Positions 44,206-52,535 of a stretch of DNA of 64,000 nt are shown piece by piece (positions within the stretch are counted from its first letter, which is position 1; each line of letters starts with the position of its first letter). The stretch is from Pedococcus_A sp963730585. GTDB taxonomy: Bacteria > Actinomycetota > Actinomycetes > Actinomycetales > Dermatophilaceae. The notes under the pieces were generated by a model. The model ran no database searches and was not told the origin of the DNA. It worked only from the letters and a program-made list of their open reading frames with translations. The stretch is taken from NCBI GenBank assembly GCA_963730585.1, contig CAVSSL010000003.1, positions 124,001 through 188,000 on the forward strand, in the 5' to 3' direction. A program made the position numbers and the translations under genes.

Positions 44206-45006
44206 CTAGGTCAGGTGCTGGCGCAGCCAGTCGAGGTCGGCTGACTGTCCCTCGAGCCCGCCGGGCGTCTCCACGATGACGGGGGCCCGGGCGGCGCGCA
44301 CGACGGCGGCCACCAGATCAGGGTCGATGAGGCCTGAGCCGAGGTTGGTGTGGCGGTCGGCGCCGGAGCCGAACTCGTCGCGGCTGTCGTTGCAGTGCAC
44401 GAGGTCGATGCGGCCGGTGATGGCGCGGACGTCGTCGACGACGGTCGACAGGTCGTTGCCGCCCGCGTGGGCGTGGCAGGTGTCCAGACAGAACCCGACG
44501 TCCTCGGAGCCCTCGGCCCCAGAGATCGCCTCCCAGAGCCGGCCGATCCGGTCGAGGTGACGCGCCATGGCGTTGTCGCCGCCGGCGGTGTTCTCGATGA
44601 GCAGCGGGATCTTGATGTCGGTGGCCTCGACGGCCTTGCGCCAGTTGTCGAAGCCCTTCTCGGGGTCGTCGGCCTTGTTGACGTGCCCACCGTGGACGAT
44701 CAGGCCCTTGGCGCCGATCGAGGCCGCGGCGTCCATGTGCTGCTGCAGCAGCTTGCGGCTCGGGATGCGGATCCGGTTGTTCGTCGTGGCCACGTTGATG
44801 AGGTAGGGCGCGTGGACGTACAGCTCGATGCCAGCCGCCTCGGCGTCGGCCCGCAGCGCCTCCGGACCACCGGCGTACTCCCACTCCGGGCCCTTGTAGC
44901 CCTGCGGGTCGCCCAGGAAGAACTGGGCGATGGTGGCGCCGCGCTCCTTGGCTGCGGTGATGGGGTCGGCCTGGTCGACGTGCGCGCCGAGAGCTGGTGA
45001 TGCCAT
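44206..45006 (-). CDS. nfo: Endonuclease IV (AP endonuclease, TIM-barrel)
   Basis: 266 residues. Cleaves abasic sites in DNA repair. Metal ligands lie in GAHVDQ, VHGGHVNKAD, IENTAGGDN, FCLDTCHAHAGG and LVHCNDSRDEFGSGADRH, the expected order for the family. The ATG at 45006 starts directly with the first barrel strand. It is convergent with rdgB, 24 bases apart. Confidence 0.92.
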   Translation of the reverse strand: MASPALGAHVDQADPITAAKERGATIAQFFLGDPQGYKGPEWEYAGGPEALRADAEAAGIELYVHAPYLINVATTNNRIRIPSRKLLQQHMDAAASIGAKGLIVHGGHVNKADDPEKGFDNWRKAVEATDIKIPLLIENTAGGDNAMARHLDRIGRLWEAISGAEGSEDVGFCLDTCHAHAGGNDLSTVVDDVRAITGRIDLVHCNDSRDEFGSGADRHTNLGSGLIDPDLVAAVVRAARAPVIVETPGGLEGQSADLDWLRQHLT

Positions 45007-45065
45007 GGGTCGAGCCTAGGGCGTTCCACGGACAGGGGTTTCCCGGCCAGTACAGTGGGCGCCGC

Positions 45066-45146
45066 GCGCAAGTGGTGGAATGGCAGACACGCGGCACTTA
45101 GGATGCCGTGCCCTCGGGCGTGCGGGTTCAAGTCCCGCCTTGCGCA
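45066..45146 (+). tRNA. tRNA-Leu (anticodon TAG)
   Basis: Acceptor arms GCGCAAG (45066-45072) and CTTGCGC (45139-45145) pair fully. The anticodon loop is CTTAGGA (TAG, reading CUA). A long variable arm and a T-loop with GGTTCAAGTCC are present. CCA is not encoded. The 3' end overlaps the antisense end of the FGE gene. Confidence 0.95.
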
Positions 45147-46099
45147 CTCGAAGGGCTCACGCACCGGAAGCCGACATGGCTCATCCCGGTGTCCACCACC
45201 TGCGGACGTCTCGCCGCGGGTCGGTAGCGCCGGCAGTAGCTGTCGGCGCAGAGGAAGGATCCGCCCTTGACGACCTTGCGCGGGACGCGGAACTGCGGCT
45301 GCGCCGGGTCGTAGCTGTCCTCCTGCGAGCCTCCCCGGGGGTCCCGCGGGACGCAGCAGGCGGACACGTCATCCCAGCGTCGTTCGGTCCACCAGTCCTG
45401 GGTCCACTCCCACACGTTGCCCGCCATGTCGAAGAGCCCGTAGCCGTTGGCGGGGAAGGACCCCACGGGTGAGGTCCGGCCGTATCCGGGAGCGGCGCGC
45501 CAGGGGAAGTCACCGTGCCAGAAGTTCGCGAGCCGATCCCCGGGCCGCTCCGGTTCGTCACCCCACGTGTAGGCGGCACCGTCGAGTCCTCCGCGGGCAG
45601 CGTGTTCCCACTGCGCCTCGGTCGGCAGCGCCAGGCCGGCCCACGCGGCATACGCCTCTGCGTCCTCGAAGGCGACGTGCACCACGGGGTGGTCGGCACG
45701 TCCGTCGAGCCCGCTGCGGGGCCCCTCGGGGTGCCGCCAGGAAGCCCCCGGCGTCCAGGCCCACCACTGGCTCAGGTGCCGCAGGTCGACCGGGCCCGGA
45801 GTGCCGACGAAGACCATCGAGCCGGGGACCAGGTTCTCCGGCGGCGCCCCCGGGAAGTCAGCCGGGTCCAGCGGGCGCTCAGCGACCGTGGTGTAGCCCG
45901 TGGCGGTGACGAAGGCTGCGTAGGCGGCATTGGTCACCGTCGTCCGGCAGACCTGGAGGCCCTCGACGGCGACGTCCCGGGCCGGGCCCTCCTCGGGGTA
46001 GTGGTCGTCGGAGCCCATCCGGAAGGTGCCGCCCGGCACCCACACCAGGTCGTCGACCCGTGGGGCACCGGCAGGCACGGTGGTCGTCGGGTCGCTCAT
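45128..46099 (-). CDS. Formylglycine-generating enzyme (sulfatase maturase)
   Basis: 323-residue FGE/SUMF1 protein converting the active-site Cys of sulfatases to formylglycine with copper and O2. Features: WVPGGTFRMGSDDHYPEEGP, LPTEAQWEHAARGG, GLFDMAGNVWEWTQDWW, and the catalytic/copper-binding Cys pair in GGSFLCADSYCRRYRPAAR. ATG 46099 overlaps the sulfatase stop (ATGA). The last residues (SSAQGGT) and the stop are encoded by the antisense of tRNA-Leu, a 19-base overlap. It presumably activates the co-encoded sulfatase. Confidence 0.94.
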   Translation of the reverse strand: MSDPTTTVPAGAPRVDDLVWVPGGTFRMGSDDHYPEEGPARDVAVEGLQVCRTTVTNAAYAAFVTATGYTTVAERPLDPADFPGAPPENLVPGSMVFVGTPGPVDLRHLSQWWAWTPGASWRHPEGPRSGLDGRADHPVVHVAFEDAEAYAAWAGLALPTEAQWEHAARGGLDGAAYTWGDEPERPGDRLANFWHGDFPWRAAPGYGRTSPVGSFPANGYGLFDMAGNVWEWTQDWWTERRWDDVSACCVPRDPRGGSQEDSYDPAQPQFRVPRKVVKGGSFLCADSYCRRYRPAARRPQVVDTGMSHVGFRCVSPSSAQGGT

Positions 46100-47607
46100 G
46101 AGCTGGGGATGCCGGCCTGCAGCTTCTCCAGCACCTGGTCCAGGCTGAAGCTCGCAGGCTTCTGCCGTGGCGGGAACTCCGCGAAGGTCTGGAGCATCTC
46201 GGCGACGTACGCCTGCATGGGCACGCAGATCCAGGCGTGGTCGAGCACAAAGTCGTAGTAGGTGTTGGACGTGACGTCTGCGCGCTCGTAGGGGTCGGTG
46301 CGCAGGTTGAACATCTTCGGGACCCGCAGGGGCGTGAACGGCTCGGCCCACACCCGGAGGGTGCCGGGCGCGCGCTGCTCGAGGAACACGAGCTTCCAGT
46401 TGTCGAAGCGCACGGCCGTGAGGTCACCGTCGTCCGAGACGTAGAAGAAGTGCCGCCGGGGGCTCTCGTCGACCTCGCCAGTGAGGTACGGCAGCTGGTT
46501 GTGGCCGTCGAGGTGCACCTTGTACGGGGCCGCGCCGCCCAGGTCTGCCCCCGACCTCAGCTGGTCGGCGATGTCGGGCACTCCTGCCGCGGCCAGCAGG
46601 GTCGGGAACCAGTCGTTGTGGCTGACCATGCCGTTGAACACGGTGCCGGGAGCGATCCGGCCGGGCCACCGGACCACCGCGGGCACGCGGTAGGCGCCCT
46701 CCCAGTTCGAGTTCTTCTCGCCACGGAACGGCGTCATGCCCGCGTCCGGCCACGAGTTCATGTGGGGGCCGTTGTCCGTGGAGTAGATGACGATCGTGTC
46801 GTCGGTGATGCCCAGCTCGTCGACGAGCGACAGCAGCGCTCCGACCGACTTGTCGTGGTCGATCATCGCGTCGTGGTACTCGGACTGCCACCGCCCGGAC
46901 TGCCCCCTGCTCTCCGGCTTCACGTGCGTGCGGAAGTGCATGTGCGTGGTGTTGAACCACACGAAGAAGGGCCGCTCGCCGGCGGCCTTGTCGCGGATGA
47001 ACCCTGAGGCCGCGTCGAGGAACTCGTCGTCCACGGTCTCCATGCGCTTCCTGGTCAGCGGGCCGGTGTCCTCGATCCGCTGGGTGCCGTCGTCGTTGGC
47101 CCACGAGTGGATGACGCCACGGGGCCCGAAGCGCTCGCGGAAGTGCGGGAAGTCCTGCTCCGTCGGGTAGTCGGGCTGCTCCGGCTCCTCCTCTGCGTTG
47201 AGGTGGTAGAGGTTGCCGAAGAACTCGTCGAAACCGTGTGCGGTCGGCAGGTGCTCGTCGCGGTCGCCGAGGTGGTTCTTGCCGAACTGCCCCGTGGCGT
47301 AGCCGTGAGCCTTCAGGGCAGTCGCAATGGTCGGGTCCTCTTCCCGGATGCCGACGTCGGCCCCCGGCATGCCCACCTTCGTCAGGCCGGTGCGGATGGG
47401 GTTCTGCCCGCAGATGAAGGCGGCGCGCCCGGCCGTGCAGCTCTGCTCGCCGTAGTAGTCGGTGAACCGTGCCCCCTCGTCCGCGATCCGGTCGATGTTC
47501 GGCGTCCGGTAGCCCATCAGGCCATCGCTGTAGCAGCTGAGGTTGGAGATGCCGATGTCGTCGCCCCAGATGACGAGGATGTTGGGCCGGTCGCTGCTCG
47601 GTGACAT
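46096..47607 (-). CDS. Type I sulfatase (arylsulfatase family)
   Basis: 503 residues. Metal ligands at the N-terminus (ILVIWGDDIGISNLS), the modifiable Cys motif SCTAGRAAF (C-x-A-x-R instead of the more common C-x-P-x-R), FGKNHLGD, and DNGPHMNSWP. Most similar in layout to arylsulfatases with a long C-terminal domain. No signal peptide is seen from ATG 47607; an upstream in-frame start would add only an Arg-rich stretch. It is therefore probably cytoplasmic. The FGE gene is coupled downstream. Natural substrate unknown. Confidence 0.92.
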   Translation of the reverse strand: MSPSSDRPNILVIWGDDIGISNLSCYSDGLMGYRTPNIDRIADEGARFTDYYGEQSCTAGRAAFICGQNPIRTGLTKVGMPGADVGIREEDPTIATALKAHGYATGQFGKNHLGDRDEHLPTAHGFDEFFGNLYHLNAEEEPEQPDYPTEQDFPHFRERFGPRGVIHSWANDDGTQRIEDTGPLTRKRMETVDDEFLDAASGFIRDKAAGERPFFVWFNTTHMHFRTHVKPESRGQSGRWQSEYHDAMIDHDKSVGALLSLVDELGITDDTIVIYSTDNGPHMNSWPDAGMTPFRGEKNSNWEGAYRVPAVVRWPGRIAPGTVFNGMVSHNDWFPTLLAAAGVPDIADQLRSGADLGGAAPYKVHLDGHNQLPYLTGEVDESPRRHFFYVSDDGDLTAVRFDNWKLVFLEQRAPGTLRVWAEPFTPLRVPKMFNLRTDPYERADVTSNTYYDFVLDHAWICVPMQAYVAEMLQTFAEFPPRQKPASFSLDQVLEKLQAGIPSS

Positions 47608-47730
47608 GAGCCAACGGAACAGGCGCTGCGACCGCCGCGTCATCATCCGCGGCGGGGGAGTCGCGGCGACCGGAGCGGGTGTTTGCCCTGCTTCACCCGA
47701 CCGATGCCCGGGGCGCTCTAGCCTGCAGGC

Positions 47731-49072
47731 GTGAACCATCTGCTGCGAGAGGTCCTCCCGGCGCTCGGGCTCGACGAGGCCTTCGCGGCCGACCGACTCG
47801 CGCTCGCCGGCGGCAACGGGATGCCGTCGGCCCTCCCGGTCAACACCCTCGCGTGCGGCGCCGTCGCCGCCGCCGGGCTGGCGGGCGTGGCGATGCGCAG
47901 GGGGGAGCGGGTGCTGGTCGACCCGCTGCAGGTCTCGGTGGCCTTTCGCAACGACCAGCTCCAGACCATCGACGGGCAGACGCCTGCCTCCTTCGCCCCG
48001 CTGTCCGGCTTCTTCCGCACGGCCGACGGGTGGGTCCGCACGCACGCCAACTACCCGCACCACAGGCAGCGCTTGCTGCGAGCCCTCGACCTGCCCGACG
48101 ACGCCGAGCGAGCCCACGCTGAGGCGACGCTCGCGGGGATGTCCGCTCGGCAGGTCGAGGAGGCCGTCACCGCAGAGGAAGGCATCGCCGTGGCCGTCCG
48201 TGACCACCGGACGTGGTTCGCGGGCGAGCCGGCCACTGCCGTGGACGAGCACCCCGTGCTGGAGGTCGAGCAGCACGCCACGGCCGGCGTCCCCGCCGTC
48301 CCGCTCCCGCGCCGGCCGCGCGTCCTCGACCTCACCAGGGTGCTCGCGGGACCGGTCGCCTCGCGGACCCTGGCGCTGCTGGGGTGCGACGTCCTGCGCG
48401 TGGACCCGCCACAGATGCCGGAGATCGAGGTGCAGCACGTCGACACGGGCGCGGGCAAGCGTTCGACCCTGCTCGACCTGCGCGCGAAGGACGACTGCGC
48501 GACGTTCGCGCGTCTGCTGGAGACGGCGGACGTGCTCCTCACCGGCTACCGCCCCGGCGCGCTCGAGGCGTTGGGCCTGGGCGACGAGGAGCTGGCGGCC
48601 ACGCACCCGGGTCTGGTGCACGCCTCGCTCAGCGCGTGGGGCGACCACCGGGCCGTGGGGTGGCCGTCGCGGGTTCGACAGCATCGTGCAGGCCGCCACC
48701 GGCATCAGCCTGATCGAGTCGCCCGACGGTGAGCGTCCGGGCGCCCTCCCGGCGCAGGCGCTCGACCACGCCACCGGCTACCTGCTCGCGGCGGGGGTCA
48801 TGGCCGCGCTGCGCCAGCGCGCGGAGGTGGGTGGCACGTGGCGGGTGCGGACACACCTCGCGCGCACCGCCCACTGGCTCCTGCGCACCGACGCCCTCGA
48901 CGCCCCCGGCCACCCGGTCGAGGACCCGGCGCCGTGGCAGGTCCCGGCCGACACGGCATACGGGCAGGTGGTGCAGTCGCGGCCGGCGTTCCGCATCGAC
49001 GGCGGCCCGGCCGAGTTCGCGTGGCCGGCCCGCAGGTGGGGCGCCGACGCGCCTGAGTGGAGCGCCACCTAG
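47731..49072 (+). CDS. CaiB/BaiF family CoA transferase-like protein, apparent +1 frameshift
   Basis: Class III CoA-transferase family protein, about 446 residues after removing one base near 48660-48671. The core is RVLDLTRVLAGPVASRTLALLGCDVLRVDPP, RSTLLDLRAKDD, ADVLLTGYRPGALEALGL and, in the next frame, GFDSIVQAATGISLIESPDG. The N-terminal ~190 residues precede that core, an unusual order that suggests a duplicated or permuted member whose first part is a degenerate copy. Start GTG 47731. Divergent from the sulfatase. Substrate unknown. Confidence 0.83.
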
Positions 49073-49101
49073 CCCCGCTGCCGCACGAGGCGGCGCGCGG
49101 T

Positions 49102-49851
49102 TCAGGGGGCCGGGATCGTCCTCGGGTCGAAGCCGAACGGCAGCTCGAGGCGGTGGGCGGCCATGAGCGCGTCGTCGGTCAGCACCTCACGGGTGGACCC
49201 GTCGGCCACGACCAACCCGTCGGAGAGCACCACCGACCGGGGGCAGAGCTCGTAGGCGTAGGGCAGGTCGTGGGTCACCATGAGCACGGTCACGTCGAGC
49301 GACCTCAGGATGTCGGCGAGCTCGCGCCGCGACGCCGGGTCGAGGTTGCTCGAGGGCTCGTCGAGCACGAGCACCTCCGGCTCCATGGCCAGCACGGTGG
49401 CCACCGCCACCCGGCGCCGCTGCCCGAACGACAGGTGGTGCGGCGGGCGGTCGATGAAGTCGACCATGCCGACCCGGTCGAGGGCGTCGACGACCCGCTT
49501 CTCGAGGGCCGCGCCGCGCAGCCCCAGGTTGGCCGGGCCGAACGCGACGTCGTCGCGCACCGACGGCATGAACAGCTGGTCGTCGGGGTCCTGGAACACC
49601 ACCCCCACCCGGCGGCGCACCTCGAGCAGGTGCTCCTTCGTCACCGGCAGGCCGGAGACCGCCACGGAACCCGCACCGGCGGTGAGGATTCCGTTGAGGT
49701 GCAGCACGAGCGTCGTCTTGCCCGCGCCGTTCGGCCCGAGCAGCGCGACACGTTCGCCCCGGTGGACGTGCAGGTTGACGCCGTAGAGCGCCTGGTGGCC
49801 GTCGGGGTAGGCATAGGCGAGCCCACGGACGTCGAGGACCGGTGTGCTCAC
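49102..49851 (-). CDS. cbiO: ECF transporter ATP-binding protein CbiO/NikO
   Basis: 249-residue ATPase of an energy-coupling-factor metal transporter. Walker A LLGPNGAGKTTLVLHLNG, Q-loop VVFQDPDDQLFMPSVRDDVAFG (split; the DDQLF motif is typical of ECF ATPases), signature LSFGQRRRVAVATVL, Walker B VLVLDEPSSNLD. GTG 49851 overlaps the CbiQ stop, giving a coupled operon. Likely nickel, from the Nur-type box upstream of the operon. Confidence 0.93.
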   Translation of the reverse strand: MSTPVLDVRGLAYAYPDGHQALYGVNLHVHRGERVALLGPNGAGKTTLVLHLNGILTAGAGSVAVSGLPVTKEHLLEVRRRVGVVFQDPDDQLFMPSVRDDVAFGPANLGLRGAALEKRVVDALDRVGMVDFIDRPPHHLSFGQRRRVAVATVLAMEPEVLVLDEPSSNLDPASRRELADILRSLDVTVLMVTHDLPYAYELCPRSVVLSDGLVVADGSTREVLTDDALMAAHRLELPFGFDPRTIPAP

Positions 49852-50609
49852 AGCGCCACCGCCGCTGCCGCGGTGACCAGGGTCAGGGCGGGCAGTATGC
49901 CGGCCTGTGCCCACTGCGCCGGCGTCGCCGTCGCGTCGTGGGTCATCGGGAGACGACCGTCGTAGCCCCGGGAGAGCATCGCGAGGTGGATGCGCTCGCC
50001 CCTCTCGTAGGAACGGATGAACAGCGCGCCTGCGGTCGAGGCGAGGGCGGGCCAGGCGCGCACGGAGGTGGCCGTGAAGCCGCGCGACTCGCGCGCGATG
50101 CGCATCCGCTTCAGCTCTCCGGTGACCACTTCGAGGTAGCGCATCATGAAGCCCATGATCTGCACCAGCTGGTGAGGGAGCCGGAGCCGTTCGAGCCCGA
50201 GCAACAGGTCACGGGGCTCGGTGGTCGCGCCGAGGGTGAGCGAGGCCATCACGCCGAGGGTGCCCTTGGCGAGCAGTCCCCACGCGGCGAGCAGCCCTGC
50301 CTCCGAGAGCCGGAACGGCCCGACGGCGATGCGTGGACCTGTCGCCACGAACGGCATCAGCGCGGCGAAGACGAGGAACGGCACCTCGACGACCATTCGC
50401 CGCGCGAGGTAGCCGAAGGGCACTCCCGAGACGGCGACGACCCCGGCCAGGAGCGCGGCGTAGACGCCGAAGGCCCAGTACTGCTCGCGCGGCGTGGCTA
50501 CCACGAGGACGACGAAGGAGATCAGCGAGACCAGCTTGAGGTGGGCGGGCATCCGGTGGACGGGGGAGTGGCCGTGGAAGTGCAGGTGGTGTCCGTGTCC
50601 GGCTCCCAC
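49848..50609 (-). CDS. cbiQ: ECF transporter T component CbiQ/NikQ
   Basis: 253 residues with 4-5 membrane segments and the Ala-Arg coupling signature (MRIARESRGF, later LAMLSRGYDG). The N-terminus is His-rich (GHGHHLHFHGH), fitting transition-metal binding. The GTG at 50609, right after the preceding stop and with an AGGAGG site, is chosen over a GTG at 50642 that would overlap the upstream gene by about 30 bases. Confidence 0.92.
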   Translation of the reverse strand: MGAGHGHHLHFHGHSPVHRMPAHLKLVSLISFVVLVVATPREQYWAFGVYAALLAGVVAVSGVPFGYLARRMVVEVPFLVFAALMPFVATGPRIAVGPFRLSEAGLLAAWGLLAKGTLGVMASLTLGATTEPRDLLLGLERLRLPHQLVQIMGFMMRYLEVVTGELKRMRIARESRGFTATSVRAWPALASTAGALFIRSYERGERIHLAMLSRGYDGRLPMTHDATATPAQWAQAGILPALTLVTAAAAVAL

Positions 50610-50611
50610 GC

Positions 50612-50917
50612 CTACTCGCCCCTCCTGCGACGGAGCGCCCACGTGAGGCCGCCGAAGAGCACCCCGACCACGACCACGCCGGCCACCCCTGCCAAGCCCC
50701 CGGAGAGCCGCTGGTCCGAGACACCCTGGGTCGCGTAGTCGGCGAAGGGGGAGTCCGCGCTCGCGTGGTCCTTGGCCGTGCTGCTGAACCCCGTCTTCTC
50801 GGCGACGTACTCGAGGCCGTCGGGGTGGCTGGAGGCGTAGAACGAGGCGACGCCCGCCAGGAAGAGCGTGACGAGCAGGCCGGTCACCACCAGGCCTCGG
50901 GTGCTGACGCGCCTCAT
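50612..50917 (-). CDS. PDGLE-domain/CbiN-like ECF transporter subunit
   Basis: 101 residues. Two membrane segments flank an extracytoplasmic loop that contains HPDGLEYVAEKTGF, the PDGLE signature of CbiN/NikN-type accessory subunits. ATG 50917 overlaps the CbiM stop (ATGA). Such subunits load the metal onto the M component. Confidence 0.9.
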   Translation of the reverse strand: MRRVSTRGLVVTGLLVTLFLAGVASFYASSHPDGLEYVAEKTGFSSTAKDHASADSPFADYATQGVSDQRLSGGLAGVAGVVVVGVLFGGLTWALRRRRGE

Positions 50918-51615
50918 GCCGCCACCTGGTCCTGCTCGGGCTGCACCACCACGAGGCGCCGCGCCGCCAGCACGCGCCGGGCGCCGTGCACGAGGTCCGG
51001 GCGGACGGCCACGACGGCCGAGACGGCCAGTCCGGTGATCGCCGCCTCGCCGAGTCCGATCAGCGTGTGCCAACCCAGCATCGTCGCGGCGAGCGAGCCG
51101 AGAGGGATGGGTGCCTGGCCGCCCACGGCATACAGGCCCGTGAAGGCCAGCGCGGCCACTGGGACGGACACGAGCGCGGCGGCCGCCGCCGCGGGCACCA
51201 CCATCGAGACCCGCTTGGGCAGGACCGTCTGGACGCCACGGAAGACCAGCCAGCCCGTCCAGACGCCGACGAGCCCCATCAGGGTGATGTTGGTGCCGAG
51301 CGCCGTGAGGCCCCCGTCGGCGAAGAGCAGGCCCTGCACGAGGAGCACGACGGCGAGGCTCAAGGTGGCGGTCCACGGCCCGACCAGCACGGCCGCGAGG
51401 GCGCCCCCGAGCAGGTGGCCCGACGTGCCGGCACCGACGGGGAAGTTCAGCATCTGCGCCGCGAAGACGAACGCCGCGACCAGCCCGGCCAGGGGGGCGG
51501 TGCGGTCGTCGAGCTCGCGCCGCGCGCCGCGGAGCGCGACGCCCACGCCGGCCGCTGCCACGACAGCCGTGGCGAGGGAGGTGGGGGCGTCGAGGAATCC
51601 GTCTGGCACGTGCAC
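50914..51615 (-). CDS. cbiM: ECF transporter substrate-binding component CbiM/NikM
   Basis: 233 residues, about seven membrane segments. It begins MHVPDGFLD; the N-terminal Met-His is the metal ligand of CbiM/NikM and is conserved. Further QMLNFPVGAGTSGHLLGGALAAVLVGP (split) is typical. It is the first gene of the operon and the Nur-type box lies 65 bases upstream. The C-terminus is a short polar extension. Confidence 0.94.
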   Translation of the reverse strand: MHVPDGFLDAPTSLATAVVAAAGVGVALRGARRELDDRTAPLAGLVAAFVFAAQMLNFPVGAGTSGHLLGGALAAVLVGPWTATLSLAVVLLVQGLLFADGGLTALGTNITLMGLVGVWTGWLVFRGVQTVLPKRVSMVVPAAAAAALVSVPVAALAFTGLYAVGGQAPIPLGSLAATMLGWHTLIGLGEAAITGLAVSAVVAVRPDLVHGARRVLAARRLVVVQPEQDQVAA

Positions 51616-51679
51616 GAGCGACTCCTGAGGTGCATCTGTGGCGGCTGGGATACGTTGGTGGCCAACTGGAACCGAGTCT

Positions 51680-51698
51680 ATTGCAAATCAGTTGCAAT
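51680..51698. promoter_or_regulatory. Nur (nickel uptake regulator)-type operator
   Basis: ATTGCAA-ATCAG-TTGCAAT, a perfect 7-base inverted repeat with a 5-base spacer. The Streptomyces Nur box is TTGCAA-N5-TTGCAA, an exact match. It lies between cbiM (leftward) and the peroxiredoxin gene (rightward). It is one of the few A/T-rich patches in the area. Repression of the transporter by Ni-bound Nur is the likely function. Confidence 0.8.
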
Positions 51699-51724
51699 AA
51701 CGAACCTCGCGCGAGGAGCTGCAC

Positions 51725-52195
51725 GTGACCGACCGCCTGACCCCCGGGGACACCGCCCCCGACTTCACGCTGGCCGACGACCGCGGTGGCAAGGTGACCC
51801 TGTCGAGCCTGCGCGGGCGCAAGGTGATCGTCTACTTCTACCCGGCGGCGATGACCCCCGGGTGCACCAAGCAGGCGTGCGACTTCTCCGACAGCCTCGA
51901 GTCCCTCCGCCAGGACGGCTACGAGGTGGTCGGCATCTCGCCGGACAAGCCGGAGAAGCTGGCGAAGTTCCGCGAGCGCGACGCCCTGACGCTCACCCTG
52001 CTCTCGGACCCCGACAAGGACGTCCTGCGGGCCTGGGGTGCCTACGGCGAGAAGAAGCTGTACGGCAAGACCGTCGAGGGCGTCATCCGCAGCACGGTGG
52101 TCCTCGACGAGGACGGGACCGTCTCGCACGCCTGGTACAACGTGAAGGCCACGGGCCACGTCGCCAAGCTGCGCCGTGACCTCGGGCTCGACTGA
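51725..52195 (+). CDS. bcp: Thioredoxin-dependent peroxiredoxin (BCP/PrxQ)
   Basis: 156 residues. Thiol peroxidase reducing hydroperoxides. Catalytic Cys in YPAAMTPGCTKQACDFSD, where the second Cys five residues on is the resolving Cys of the PrxQ type. GTG start 51725 follows GAGGAGCTGCAC. It starts 26 bases after the Nur-type box, so nickel-linked control of this gene is also possible. A DUF3618 gene follows 11 bases after the stop. Confidence 0.93.
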   Translation: MTDRLTPGDTAPDFTLADDRGGKVTLSSLRGRKVIVYFYPAAMTPGCTKQACDFSDSLESLRQDGYEVVGISPDKPEKLAKFRERDALTLTLLSDPDKDVLRAWGAYGEKKLYGKTVEGVIRSTVVLDEDGTVSHAWYNVKATGHVAKLRRDLGLD

Positions 52196-52206
52196 AGGAG
52201 TCAGCG

Positions 52207-52476
52207 ATGAGTGAGAGCACCCAGAGCAAGTCCGTCGACCAGATCGAGGCCGAGATCGCCGCGGCGCGCACGCGGCTCGCCAGCACCGTGGACGAGCTGC
52301 ACGACCGCACGGCCCCCAAGGAGATCGTCCGCCGCCAGGTCGAGGGGCTGAAGACGAAGCTCATGGACGCGACCCACACCCCGGACGGCCAGCTGCGTCC
52401 CGAGCGGGTGGCCGCGCTGGCCGCTGTGGGGGCTGCGCTGATCGGCCTCGGCGTCTGGCGTCGCCAGCACAGCTGA
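52207..52476 (+). CDS. DUF3618 domain-containing protein
   Basis: 89 residues. N-terminal amphipathic helix (QIEAEIAAARTRLASTVDELHDRTAPKEI, split here) of the DUF3618 type and a single membrane segment near the C-terminus (VAALAAVGAALIGLGVW). Actinobacterial membrane-associated family of unknown function. Co-directional with the peroxiredoxin gene, 11 bases apart. Confidence 0.9.
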   Translation: MSESTQSKSVDQIEAEIAAARTRLASTVDELHDRTAPKEIVRRQVEGLKTKLMDATHTPDGQLRPERVAALAAVGAALIGLGVWRRQHS

Positions 52477-52535
52477 CCTGCCGGCGCCCGCGCACCCCCG
52501 AAGGCCGAACCCCGAAACGTCTGTGGCTGAAGAGA

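Noticed and set aside
1442..48671. Programmed ribosomal frameshifting at the split genes
   Set aside because: The sites share no slippery heptamer or downstream pseudoknot pattern, and the affected genes (rph, nirB, algH, permease) are not known to use recoding.
47608..48774. N-terminal extension of the sulfatase into the open frame upstream
   Set aside because: The upstream frame is antisense to the CoA transferase gene and has no signal peptide or domain; the conserved sulfatase N-terminus begins about seven codons after 47607.
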